NCBI GenBank assembly: GCA_019787685.1
Contig: JAHNUO010000046.1
Location: 1 to 64,000 of the forward strand
DNA length: 64,000 bases
Origin: Chiua virens
Taxonomy: Eukaryota; Basidiomycota; Agaricomycetes; Boletales; Boletaceae
Reading direction: 5' to 3'
Part shown: positions 32,462 through 42,915 of the stretch, piece by piece
Numbering within the stretch: position 1 is the stretch's first letter
Layout: every line of letters starts with the position of its first letter
Program-made: the position numbers and the translations under genes
Notes under the pieces: model-generated
Told to the model about the DNA's origin: nothing
The model's database searches: none
The model's input: only the letters and a program-made list of their open reading frames with translations

Positions 32462-33244
32462 TCAAACAGCTTAGAGCGCATGTTTCCGGTGTCGAGACTC
32501 GGTCGCATTGTTGGATTGTAAAATAATAAGAGTACCTACAGTGAACAATCGATCAGGGCGAGCCGGCTTATGCAACACGGAAGTCCGCAGACAAGAGAAC
32601 CAGCTCGGACTCTGCAGAACAATAAGTCAAGCTAGTCAAGGTCCACATGCTGGCCCACATTGCCATATACATCATCCCTGTTGTAGGTCTCTATCGTACA
32701 TATAGCCCAGCTGGATCGCGGAATGCCCTCGCCATCAAAACCATCCCTTTACACGAAAGCCACACCTCGTCACTGTTACGATGACGGAAGCAACCGACAG
32801 ATTTCGGAGGCTCGGCTAGAGGAGCTCGCCGGTTCTTATCACTCGGATTCCAGGTATGTATCAAAGTGTGGCAGGTGATGGATGTTTTTAATTTTGTGAC
32901 CACCACCCGTTTCATATCCTCATCTCCACAGCTTGCAATTGGGCAGAGGGCTTTAGAAGAGCATAGAAATTAAACCCTGAGCGCTTTTTCGAAGCGAGAA
33001 CTTGAGATAGAAACGTAAAAGGGTACGTTCTCATTGCTTGATCAGGATTAATTACAGAAGGTCGGCATCAGCGAAATCGAGTACGTCTCAATATTTCACA
33101 CTGGTCAGGAGGTCGTTGTGCAGACGCCAGAACACTCCGTATCAGTCACCCACAAGGGTCCGTGAACTTCCATGCGCTGCCGCGGCGCTTGTATTGCGGC
33201 TATCCTATCAACTCTCTTTCCGCACCCCTCCCACCTAACACACC
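32462..33244. other. Spacer holding duplication block A and a truncated start
   Basis: Bases about 32545-32820 resemble 36260-36520. At 32780 an ATG opens a short frame (MTEATDRFRRLG, then TAG), which corresponds to the start of the gene at 36508 but is cut by a stop after 12 codons. Promoter-like sequence (ACATATAGCCC...ATCGCGGAA) lies before it as in the partner copy. The rest up to 33244 probably includes the promoter of the HSP70-like gene. Confidence 0.5.
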
Positions 33245-35616
33245 ATGCCCAACCCTCAAGAGTATACTGGTCCTAGTAAACTCGTCATATCGTTTGACAT
33301 CGGTACAACCTTCAGCGGTATCTCGTATTGTATCCTCGCACCAGGAACAGTCCCCGAGATTCTCGGCGTCAACAGGCAAACTCTCTGTTGGTTGTGGTAA
33401 CCTGTTCTTACTCTCCATAGGTTTCCAGCGCAGGGACTGGTCGGTGGAAACGCCAAGGTTCCATCTCTCTTATACTATGACGACCACGGTAACCTCAAAG
33501 CTGCCGGCGCTGAGGTGCTCACGGAAGCCAACATACAAACTGCCCTAGAGGAAGAATGGACCAAGGCCGAATGGTTCGCCCTCGATTGCATTGAAGCATT
33601 TGATCTTCATCGTACTTAACGATGGAGCACAGGTGGAAGCTTCATTTCTCCCCGAAACATTTATCCTCTGTCAATTTAAAGGACGATCTGCCCCCACTCC
33701 CGACCGGAAAAACTGCCGTCGATGTTCTAGCAGATTTTATCAGGTATCTTTTCCAATGTGCCAAGACCTACATCGAGGAGCATCACCATAAATTCAATTG
33801 GTCGTCCCTTAAGGACTCTATCGAATATATTTTTACTCATCCAAACGGCTGGGAGGGTATGCAGCAGCAGCGATACCGTCGAGCAATCGTGCAGGCTGGT
33901 CTCATTCCTTCTCATGAACAATCACGGGTCCACTTGCTGACGGAAGGGGAAGCAAGTCTTCATTTTTGTGTCCCAAGTCTTCTCAACTCAGATACGGCTG
34001 ATCAAGCTGGTCCTCAAGGGGTCGTCATCATCGATGCTGGTGGCGGGACCGTTGATTTGAGCATGTTTGCGATGACGACCAACCCGGTGTCCTGCAAGGA
34101 GATCGCTCCGGCTGAGTGTATGGAACCATCGGCAACCATCGAAATTACGCTCATTCTTCCATGATTTTTAGGTCGATTGCAGGGTTCGGTCTTTGTTACT
34201 CGACGGGCTCGGGAGCTTCTGCAAAGTCAGTAATAGATTTATTCTGTCGTTACTCTATCAATGGACTTCAAAATTCGCAGAGAAGTTGGATGGTTGGGAT
34301 CACTCCAATGACGACGAGATAGCCGAATTTACCCGCGAATTCGACCAATCGACGAAGGCAGTCATCAAAAGTGATCAAGAGCCGGCTTACGTCAGAGTCG
34401 CTGGATATCGCTACACTAATGCAAAATATGGCATCAAGTTTGGGAAACTGCAACTATCGGGGTAGAGTTCAGCTCTCCCTTTCTTCTCTCCACGATTGCC
34501 TGATGCATATCCCCTAGAAAAGAAGCCACTGACTTGTTCAATGCTTCTATCGACGCCATCATCAGCGCCTTTGAGCAACAGGAGAAGCATGCTACGATCC
34601 CCATCACGGTGGGTATCATCTTCTCTGAATTAACCATTGCATTTATCTTGATCTCCAGGTGGCGTTTCTCGTTGGTGGGTTTTCAACAAACGATTGGCTG
34701 TGGCCTCGGGTCCGGTCATACTTTGAGGCTAGGAAGGTCAAGATTTATCGTCCAGAGAATCACATGTATGTACCTGATGGGCATCACCTCGTACAGAATC
34801 TGCTGATACCTCTTGCAGCAACAAGGCGGTAGCGAATGGGGCGGTGTTATCCCACATTGACCGCGAAAACCATCTGATTGCTTCACGTGTTGCACGTGCC
34901 ACATATGGTGTGGTCTGCGCGCTTCCCGTCAAGGAAGATGACGAAGAGCACGTTCGTAGGAAGGCTCTCTGGGAACAAGACCCCACAGGAGACCGCTACG
35001 TTCCAGGGTTCTTTGAGGCAAGACTTTTCAGAGTAGGTTCCTTCCATGAGAGGATTGCGAGATGATAACGGCGAACCGATCTCATGACAGGGCGACCAAG
35101 TCAGCAAGGAAATGGAGTTTCGCGAATCGTTTTCGCTTATAGAAAGCGACCCGAAAAACTTTGGCGAGCAGATCGTACGCCTAGTGTGTTATAGAGGCAA
35201 CGTATCGGCCCCGAAGTGGGTAGACCAAGATCGCAGTGGGTCCTGCATCATGCACCTCTTTGTCTTTGTTCTGATGACCAGCGCACAGAATCCTTCTCCA
35301 TGTTCTGTACCCTTCATGTGGACCTCAGCCGGGCGGCAAAAGATTTGGTCAAGAGGGGAGCTTCCGGCCGGGTCTATTATCAATTGGATTACGCTGTAAT
35401 CGTACATTTTGGCCTCACAGAACTTAAAGCATTTCTGGGCTGGAAGACGAGGGTGAGTTAACACCACTTGCTTGGTACTACTGCCGACACAATACTGTTT
35501 TCAGCGAGGCGGACTTCAAGTCGAAGAAAAGTGAGTCTCATCCTCGAATTTAGCTTTCCGCACTATCTCATGCATGCACCAGAGTTCCAGCGACCGTCCT
35601 GTTCCCTGAAGAATGA
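33245..35616 (+). CDS. HSP70-like ATPase (HSPA12-like, agaricomycete type)
   Basis: The start MPNPQEYTG is at 33245 and the stop at 35614-35616, with about eight introns; I could join the exons without a lesion. Actin-type ATPase motifs are clear: phosphate 1 SFDIGTTFSGISYC near residue 18, phosphate 2 VVIIDAGGGTVDLS, and the adenosine motif VAFLVGGFSTNDW. Family-typical blocks include FPAQGLVGG...VPSLLYYD, ADFIRYLFQCAKTYI, THPNGWEGMQQ, GSVFVTRRARELL, NKAVANGAV and SRVARATYGV. The substrate-binding domain and EEVD tail of classical HSP70 are absent. Such proteins resemble HSPA12 and are expanded in mushrooms; their clients are unknown. The gene lies between two blocks of a local duplication. 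One donor site (33560s, GTTCGC) is weak, so exon borders there are provisional. Confidence 0.82.
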
Positions 35617-35769
35617 GTGCTACCGTTGACACAGTCAACACCTTTGCTGGTTTATCGTTGTTCGGTTTTTGCAGGCCCCCCCAGAGTTGTATATCATTGT
35701 TATTCACTCTTACTACAATGCTGTGTCAATGCAACAGTGTCCCTTGTTGCCTGCGGGATCCCTGAGACC

Positions 35770-36260
35770 GAGGGATGCTGCTCCCAACGTACTTTTGGTC
35801 CAAGTGTCGTCCGATAGATCCCGACTTGATACCAGATAGAACTAAATCGTCCTCCGAGTCGACGATCGTGGAATCGCACGATTCGACGAGGCTTGCTGAG
35901 TGCTAAAGCGCTGATGGACTGGCACCAAGCCTGGACAGCCGATGTCGATGTCCTCACTAGGGCAGGCCGACACTGCAAAAAATACGATCTCCAATAATCA
36001 GTGTCTATCGGCGCGCGAAATGTGTGCCTGCGTCACCCACAAAAAGTGACGGTCACTGATAAAAGCACGTCAAAGGTGGTCACTGATGTGGTCATTTTGG
36101 CTACTATAAATCGGTGTCACAGGCACATGTAAACGTGCACCAGGACCGAGCTGGTGACGGCGACAACGCGATCGCCCATGAAGTAGACACGTCCTGCAGT
36201 CCAGGCCAAAAGAACCCAAGGAACGGTGGACACAGATGAAAAGGCGTAATCGGAAAATGG
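35770..36260 (+). pseudogene. Degraded copy of the 31-kb unknown gene
   Basis: This stretch resembles the 3' half of the gene at 31059-32461: the sequences around 35850-35955 (CGCACGATTCGACGAGGCTTG...CCAAGCCTGGAC) and 36140-36240 align with about 32055-32110 and 32310-32440 in the same order. Frames are broken by stops, and a piece of roughly 30 bp is missing after 35870. It is followed directly by the block that resembles the spacer after the parent gene. Confidence 0.65.
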
Positions 36261-36507
36261 CGTCCAGCCAGAGTGGACCTTGTTTGCTCAAAGCGGTACC
36301 ACATGTTTCACAAGTCCACAGTGGGCAAGAATGGTCAACACGAGTGGTCTTAGGATACCAGCCCGGACCTGCAGAACAATAGACCAAATACTGGTCCACA
36401 TGACCACAACGTCGCGTCTACCGTATATATAGCTTCGTTGTATCGCGGAAAACCTTTATCATCAAAACAATCTCTTCATTCGAAACCCATACCTCGCCAC
36501 CGTTAAC
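36261..36507 (+). repeat. Duplication block B with promoter
   Basis: This block matches 32545-32780 with moderate divergence, including CTGCAGAACAATA, the ATATAGC...ATCGCGGAA stretch, CATCAAAAC(A/C)AT and the leader right before the start codon. Together with the pseudogene it forms a segmental duplication around the HSP70-like gene. Confidence 0.7.
36424..36431 (+). promoter_or_regulatory. TATA box
   Basis: TATATATA lies 77 bp before the ATG at 36508. The paralogous block at 32.7 kb has a weaker ACATATAG at the matching place. Position and sequence fit a fungal TATA element. Confidence 0.6.
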
Positions 36508-37153
36508 ATGTCGGCAGCAATCGAGACCCTTCGCGCAACAATCGATGATATCGAAAAAAACCTCCAGACTTCGAAGGTGTTGCTAGTACGAATAGCGAAG
36601 GAAGGCGAGCAAGTACAAACCTTGATCGAGGAAGCCACCGTCCCACGCGACAGGTTCAAAAAACGCGTTGCAACAGCAGACGCTTTTTTCGCACCTAAGA
36701 GCTGGGACGAACTCGCAACATACGGGCAACAATGCAAGCTAGAATCTATCGGGCATCCATGGAATTTTCTGTGCATGCAAGAACACCTGTTGGCCAGGAC
36801 TTGCAACAAGCTGAAGGAGGCCTTTGACCTCGCTGAACGACTTTTACCTGAGGGTGAGTTGTGCATCCTTCACGAGAACATTGTCATATATTGATCGTTG
36901 CCTAGTCGCCAGCGTGAAGGAGGATTTGAAAAGGGGGATGACGGACGACGTGGTGGAGGAGGTCAACGAATCATTGCGACGCCAATTTCACACCTTAATG
37001 ATCTTTACTGTTGGCCTAGAGGATATGATAAAGCATCAGCGGGAGCAGGTTACTTTTGTCAAGGAGGGGTTGGCAAAATTTCGCACAAATCAGCGTCCAT
37101 GCTGTTCCGAAGCACGCAAGGCAGGTGGCTCAGTGATAGCTTATATCTTATGA
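36508..37153 (+). CDS. Unknown helical protein
   Basis: Two exons are joined by an intron of about 50 bp (GTGAGT near 36855, TAG near 36904), giving about 198 residues. The protein starts MSAAIETLRATIDDIEKNL and is predicted to be almost wholly helical with possible coiled coils (IEKNLQTSKVLLVRIAKEGEQVQTLIEE and ...DMIKHQREQVTFVKEGLAKF). No known domain is recognised. The start follows a TATA box. A truncated relative of the same start lies at 32780. The stop at 37153 may be preceded by an unrecognised intron, in which case the Gln-rich frame at 37473-37745 would be a further exon. Confidence 0.55.
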
Positions 37154-37731
37154 CGAGACTGACTGGTAGTGCAGTGTAATCCTAAATGTGGGATGTAAAG
37201 TTGGCAAAGACTCCGATTATGGAGTTCGTGACAGTGTTCAGATAGGTTATAAACGAACCGAGCCACCATGTTACCTACTTTTGGAATGCAACAAAGGATC
37301 GACGTGATTAGAGACGACAGCTTGGTCACTAGCATGGATCAGTGTTATAGCGCTGGACGGCAAACATAAGGTGTTGATGGGGTCTGGGCGGATCATACTA
37401 CCGGCATGTCACAAAGAATTACAGATGATGTGCTGTACGGGATTGAGCTCAGCATTCTCCGGCTGATTTTGAGTGAATGTAACCTACTCATCGACGATCA
37501 CATCTTTCACGCAGCAACTGGATAACGCAGACAAGAAACAGCTTTATTATTTGTCTAAAAAACACTGTCAGTCGATGCTAACAATCTTAACGCAAGACGT
37601 TTACCTCAAAGATGACAGACAGCACTATCTTGCGCAAGCGGACCAATTACACGATTCATTCATGCAACGAGAGATGAAGGCAAGTCTCGATACAATGCAG
37701 CGTGACAAACACGTATTGATCGATGGCTATT
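37154..37731. other. Spacer with an uncertain Gln-rich frame
   Basis: A plus-strand frame at 37473-37745 (starting MNVTYSSTITSFTQQLDNA) has protein-like composition but no recognised domain and overlaps the last codons of mago nashi on the other strand. It could be a downstream exon of the 36508 gene. Support is weak. Confidence 0.3.
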
Positions 37732-38480
37732 TTAGATCGGCTTGATTTTGAAGTGGAGAGAAATCAGGGAGAAAATGAGACACTAGGGAAAGGGTTGGCG
37801 AATGCGTAAAGGGGGAATACGAACGAATACCTTCAAATCTTGCACCAAGTAGTAGAACACCCGTAGTCCTTCCGGGTCTTCACTGTCCTGGATATCAACC
37901 AGGGAACCGATTTTTGCAGTCTACCAATCATGAGCACGGTTCCTCACATATTTGTGAGGAAAAAAAACCTCAAAGGCGATGTGGTCATTCCCGATACGAA
38001 TTTCAAGCTCTTGCTTTCCGACAATGTTCTTTTTGGGCCAATTCGTGTCATCTTCCCTGTATGAGGGATGAACATGATGACAAAAAGCTCAAGGACTGAA
38101 TGCTTACTTTGTGATTTCACTCGCCTCAACTACGCGCTTTAGTTCCTTGATCACTAGAGGGCCAACCCACACTGTAAAAGGCGTCGTGAGACACGAGTCG
38201 CAGTGGGCCGTATAAGCAACGCACTCTCTTTGCGGATAAGACTGTCGTTTCTGTAATTTGAGTTGTTTGCATATCTCAAACGACCATGCGAGTACTCGAA
38301 TTCAAGGAATTCGTGTCCGTGTTTGCCCGAGTGGCCCGTGCTGCATCAAAGGGTGAGCGTTGACGCCACCTGGACGATGTCAACACATACTAGTATCTAA
38401 AAAGCTATCAGCACCCTGCGCATCGTTCCAGTCAGGTGTACATACCTCAGGTAGAATGGGTCATTGTCATGCGAGCTCAT
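37732..38480 (-). CDS. mago: Mago nashi, exon junction complex core subunit
   Basis: Seven exons (38480-38446, 38396-38391, 38340-38225, 38171-38108, 38056-37969, 37920-37831, 37782-37732) encode exactly 149 residues, the usual length for this family. The protein reads [19 protein letters not shown], then [67 protein letters not shown] and the invariant end LHFKIKPI. Mago pairs with Y14/RBM8A and, with eIF4A3, marks spliced mRNAs just upstream of exon junctions in the nucleus. All six introns are 48-58 bp with GT..AG ends. The second exon is only six bases long and supplies the middle of the conserved RYY. The gene is divergent from the mitochondrial S10 gene. Confidence 0.95.
38391..38396 (-). 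other. mago: Six-nucleotide microexon of mago nashi
   Basis: On the minus strand ATACTA is bounded by CTTTTTAG on one side and GTATGT on the other. Inserting it between exon 1 (ending CTGAG) and the exon starting CACGGGC restores FYLRYYTGH, the form conserved across eukaryotes. Skipping it removes exactly two residues and keeps the frame. Confidence 0.88.
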
Positions 38481-38605
38481 GGTGGATCGATGTTGAAAAT
38501 GTTTTGAAACGCGTTCTTTGGATTGACTAAGTCGCGAAAATCCGGGTTTTGCCGGATCGAAGAGAAATCTCATTTGCTCTGGTACTTGCTACTGTACTTT
38601 TCAGT
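38481..38605. promoter_or_regulatory. Shared divergent promoter of mago nashi and mitochondrial S10
   Basis: Only 125 bp separate the start codons of the two divergent genes, so both 5' leaders and core promoters must fit here. I see no clear TATA box; short pyrimidine-rich stretches occur near the S10 start. Confidence 0.6.
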
Positions 38606-39323
38606 ATGTTGGTTCGTCCGTCACGAACGCCGTGGACAGCGCTGGCGAGATGGGTCCGGTACAACAGCAACGCGTCACTGTAAGTTTCCCGTGATTCATT
38701 GCAAAAATCCACGCCCAACATGTTACAGACCCTCGACGCCGCCGACGAGCGCACCCGTCGTCCTCTCCGAACCCGACATCGCCGCCATGGTCATCCCCGG
38801 CAGAGCACTCTACCCCCCCACCGTCATCCCCCGCAAACACGGTATCCCTGTCGCCGAGATCCACCTCCGCGCACACCACCACTACCCACTCGATCTCTTC
38901 GCCCACGTCGCTGGGCACGCCGCGAGCGCGCTCGGTATCCCCGCCACGCGCCCAATACCCCTCCCGACTCAACGCTCCATGTGGACCGTACTCCGGGGCC
39001 CATTCATCCACAAGAAGAGCCAGGAGAACTTTGAGCGGCGCGTGCACAAGCGGGTCATCAAGGCATGGGATGCGGACCCGGTCGTCGTGGAGAGGTGGGT
39101 GAGCTACCTGCGGAAACACCAGATGCCGGGGGTCGGTATTAGGGTCACGACGTGGGAGAGGGCGCCGTTGGGGGTTGGGAAGCAGATATATGAGCAAGCG
39201 ATGGAGAAGATACGGCCTGACCCCGAGGAGATCAAGGCTCTGGCGGAGAAAATTGTGGAACAGGAATTGTCGGCGACCGGCGAGGGAGGGCAGTCGCCTG
39301 AAAAATGTTCGACTCCCTCGTAG
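38606..39323 (+). CDS. Mitochondrial small-subunit ribosomal protein uS10m
   Basis: Exon 1 (38606-38679) encodes a basic, amphipathic leader ([20 protein letters not shown]) that fits a mitochondrial targeting peptide. A 49-bp intron leads to exon 2 (38729-39323); total 222 residues. The S10 fold is clear: [20 protein letters not shown], then [20 protein letters not shown], then [14 protein letters not shown] and [15 protein letters not shown]. It belongs to the head of the mitochondrial 30S-like subunit. The C-terminal helix ([18 protein letters not shown]) extends beyond bacterial S10, as usual in fungi. Confidence 0.92.
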
Positions 39324-39836
39324 TTGGGTGTCTCTCGAGTTTATGATTCGTTATTCTCTCCAGGCCTGTACAATGCTATCTAGACTTGCATTACCCGTAG
39401 CGTGGGCTTTGGAGTAAATGAAGAAGTATACCCCACGCGTACGGGTACAACAAGATGGTGAAGTAGAATTCCCTTCGAGCGGTTCGTGTCGTACACCACC
39501 GCCAGCTTAATGAACACAGCACATGAGATGTGTTGTACCTCAGCTGAACGTATTGCCCAGGCTTTCCTCAGTTCATCGGCGGTCGAAAGCGTTCAAGCTT
39601 AGAAAAATACATCTATTTTTTAGCAGGAAAACACGCATTACAGCAGACAGCTCTACAACATTAGGGAAAACAGTTCGGAAATTATATACAGGTATAAAAT
39701 TAAAGTTTCCGTGGAGTTAGCAAAACAGACGTGAGCGATGCGATGCCAAAGCATGAGGACAAGAAGAAAGGGAAGGAGTCAAAGAAGAGCAGAGGGACAG
39801 AACGAAAATGAATGCAGTCGGGAATCACTCGGACGA
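39324..39836. other. Convergent 3' spacer
   Basis: This lies between the stops of the S10 gene (plus) and the Rua1-like gene (minus). AT-rich, with T- and A-runs near 39610 that may carry 3' processing signals. No gene is seen. Confidence 0.5.
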
Positions 39837-41760
39837 TTAAATAGTAAGTTGCTGAGCGCGGCGGTAAATTTCATCGTCTAGAAAAAAGTCATCGTCTCCC
39901 TCTATATGTGTACCTTGGTGGCATGCAGCAGCGTGTTTCCACCTGCACGACTGAGTTCGACAGATTGCAATGACCTTGCTTGGCACGTACCAATAAAGTT
40001 CATTCACCTGTAATGCGCTCAGTCAAATGGCCGTCCAAACTACCGTAGAGTGCGTTCAAGTTACCTTGATGTCTATATTCTTGATACTTTCTACGAGGAT
40101 CCATTTCTTGCATTTGTGGCATTTTCCTTCCTGTATGCTTTTGCGCTCGTTCTTGCAAGCATTTTGACGTTCGGTTGTCCGGAATGCGACCGGAGGAGAG
40201 AACGGGCGCGCAGAAACAGAGGAAATCCCTTGGATTGGAAAGTCAAATGGGAACTGCGCGCGTGTAGAACGGCTGCGTACCGTGGGCATACTGCAAGTGG
40301 TAGCTAGACACGACGCTATGTTAGTATTTTACGGATGAAGTAGACGACCCTGTTAGAAATACGGTGAGTTGGCGAGGTAGATGTACTATCAGCGACGTGC
40401 CACTTGTATGCAGAGAACTTCATCGATAACCAATTCGCCTCGCCCTTGCCACCTCGAGAGGGACTCTCGATACAGATTGGGCAAAGGCCAACTTTTGTGG
40501 CTCCACATCCCTTGACAAAACGAGGTGTATACAAATCCAGCGCATCTCGCGGTTCGTTGTAGGCTCCCGCCACGCGCTTAGAATCACCCGAAAGGAGAGG
40601 AAATCTAGGGGAAGTCAGTCGTGATCATGCAATTCATTCGTGAACACAACGGACTCTTCGTTATTCAGACGCAGGTAAGAACTGACTGGGAAGCGCAGAT
40701 AGAGAAGGGAATACTGTGGATGATAAGGTACATTAGTGGGGAATCTTCGCGTCGATGTCCCGGCGAGAGCATCGGTGGAACTTGCTCCAGAAGCATTCGT
40801 GGATTTTCTTTTCTGGCGCTTAGTAAGTATCTTGTCGACGTTGCTGCTTCGTGGGGTTCTCTTCCGCTTGATGCCCCTCGCGGGCTTGTATTCTGAGTCA
40901 CGGGAAGGAGAGGAACCCTGAGAGGATGAACTAGGAGAAGATTCTCGTCCGGATTTGTGAGGTTGGTCGTCGTGCTGCATATCGGATGGCCTTGAGTTAC
41001 TGCGTCTGTGAGTGCCAGTTGGAGATGTAGGCGGAGAGCTCCTTCGGGAATTGAGTCTGCACCGGAAGCGCTCGGGACATCCGGGAGATGAGAGAGGAGT
41101 GAGATCGGAGAGATCGGAGAGAGGCGATGATCGATCTTGAAAATGAAACGCAGAAAGATGAGGGACATCTTCAGTCGTCGCAGATTCATCTGCCGCTGCA
41201 GAAATGAATCTTTCCATCAAAGAGACCCGCCCTACACTGTCCTGGGAATCCTGGGAATCCGAGTCAAAGTCAGTCCTGAACGCGGTTCCATCGACATGCG
41301 AGACGCTTGGAGAGAAATAGAACGAAGAGTAAGCGTTCGCTCGGGTGACGGGGGAAATCTGAGTGTTGGGGCTGATCCATTCCCGGGGGAAATCGCCAGT
41401 AAACTGTCGCTCGAAGGGAGTATTTGATGATCCTTGGGAAGGTGGAGACAACTCTGGGTATACCAAGGAAGGAACCTGTGATAACGATAAAGGGCTCGGG
41501 GACAACCCCAATGGCATGTTTCCCATAGAGAGGGACGACGTCGTGGGAGTAATGAGGGAGCGCGGGGTACTTTCTATTCGCGGAAACGCCTCCCCACGCA
41601 CAAGCATGTCGTGCCACGGTAAATGGGTGCGTATATGCGCTCGATCGGGGGTAGATGACATCGGAAAAAAATTGAGTGTGTCCTGGGTGTGATCTCGAGG
41701 TTGATAGTATGTGTAATGTAGGTTGTCGATGCAAAAAGCATCGGAGGACATTGTATACAT
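39837..41760 (-). CDS. Rua1-type C-terminal domain transcriptional regulator
   Basis: The N-terminal ~300 residues are low-complexity, rich in Ser and Pro, with a basic KRKRTPRSSNVDK patch. The C-terminus is spread over several exons and shows RRFPTNVPYHPQYSLLYLRF, then NEPRDALDLYTPRFVKG, then KVGLCPICIESP, WLSMKFSAY, YHLQYAHGIS, RPFSPPVAFRTTER, EGKCHKCKKWILVE, and a final WKHAAACHQGTH. This is the layout of the Rua1 C-terminal domain (DUF4451), with a CHKC...HAAACH pair that could bind zinc. Ustilago Rua1 controls glycolipid production; mushroom members are uncharacterised. Introns include 40316-40410 region and two near 39.95-40.07 kb. The stop is at 39837-39839. The start may be 41760 or the inner Met nine bases later. 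Confidence 0.8.
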
Positions 41761-41966
41761 CTACACTGTTGACAGATGTCAGTAGATGGACAGACATTGC
41801 AACGATGGTTACCTGTCGAAAGTACTTGGGCAACTTGAAGGCGATAACAGAGAGGGAGATAATCAGCACATTCGCGGAAGTTGAACATATTCGGCTCCGA
41901 CTCAACCGGCATGACATGCCGCGCTGTTTCCCCAAACCACTGACCACTACATTCGTTACAGTTGAA
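41761..41966. promoter_or_regulatory. Divergent promoter region of the Rua1-like and p24 genes
   Basis: Two divergent start codons are 206 bp apart. No specific element was identified. Confidence 0.5.
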
Positions 41967-42857
41967 ATGCTTCTGTTAAATTTACTCGCTTCTAGTGTGC
42001 TTTTTCTCGCATCCATTCAGCACGTCAAGGCTTCCGCGTTGACCACCATCATTGCACCCAACGAACGTCTCTGTTTCTACGCCGATGTGGACAAGGCAGG
42101 AGAGAAGATCGGGGCAAGTGGCCTTGTTCAGCTAGACGTTTGAAATACTGACCCAAACCTCTAGTTCTACTTTGCAGTACGTGTCTACCGCGCAGGTCGA
42201 ACTCGTCCGTTGACTATTACACCAGGTCCAAGCAGGAGGCTCTTTCGATATCGACTTTGACATCAAAGACCCCAACGAGAAACTGCTTCTCGATGGACAA
42301 CGCGAACGTTCGGGAGACTACGTCCTGACTGCAAACACCGTCGGAGAATATGCCTTTTGTTTCGAAAACGACATGTCCACGTTGACGGAGAAGCTGCTCG
42401 ACCTTGACATCATGGTGGAGAGTGAACCTCGACGAGAAGTCGAAGCCAAGCCTGGCCAAGTCTCAGATCACACAAGCCCGATCGAGGAAAGCATCTACCG
42501 GCTCAATAGCTTGCTTATGAACATCAAGCGCACCCAGAGATAGTAGGTTTTGCGTTGGACGCGTCGAGAGGTCTTCTTATGTTGTCCTAGTTTCCACACA
42601 CGAGAGACGCGTGGCTTTTCTCTGGTGAAATCTACCCAAAGGTGAAGTGTGCTTGCAGGGAGTGTGTCGCGTCAGGCTCACCCCGTACACAGTCGCTTGT
42701 TCTGGTATGGCGTATGCGAAAGCTTGGCCGTTGTTGGGATGGCAGCGTATGTGGTCCCAAACAAGAATGGGGTGACGATTTCTAACCAGACAACAGCCTG
42801 CAGGTGTATGTTCTGCAAACCTTCTTTACCAAGACGGGTCGTCGTTATAAAGTATAG
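41967..42857 (+). CDS. p24 family cargo receptor (EMP24/GP25L)
   Basis: A signal peptide (MLLLNLLASSVLFLASIQHVKA) is followed by a GOLD domain with the two usual cysteines (NERLCFYADV and EYAFCFEND). Next come the conserved FDIDFDIKDPN block, a coiled-coil ESIYRLNSLLMNIKRTQ, and a transmembrane helix (LFWYGVCESLAVVGMA) with a short tail ending FFTKTGRRYKV. The FF pair is the COPII-binding signal of p24 tails. Such proteins cycle between ER and Golgi and help load cargo, including GPI-anchored proteins. The gene has about five introns and is complete. It most resembles the Erp1/5/6 branch, but the subfamily is not certain. Confidence 0.9.
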
Positions 42858-42915
42858 ACTCTACCATTATGTATCACTCACCTTTGTTAATGTTAATCGT
42901 ACCTTTACACGTAAC

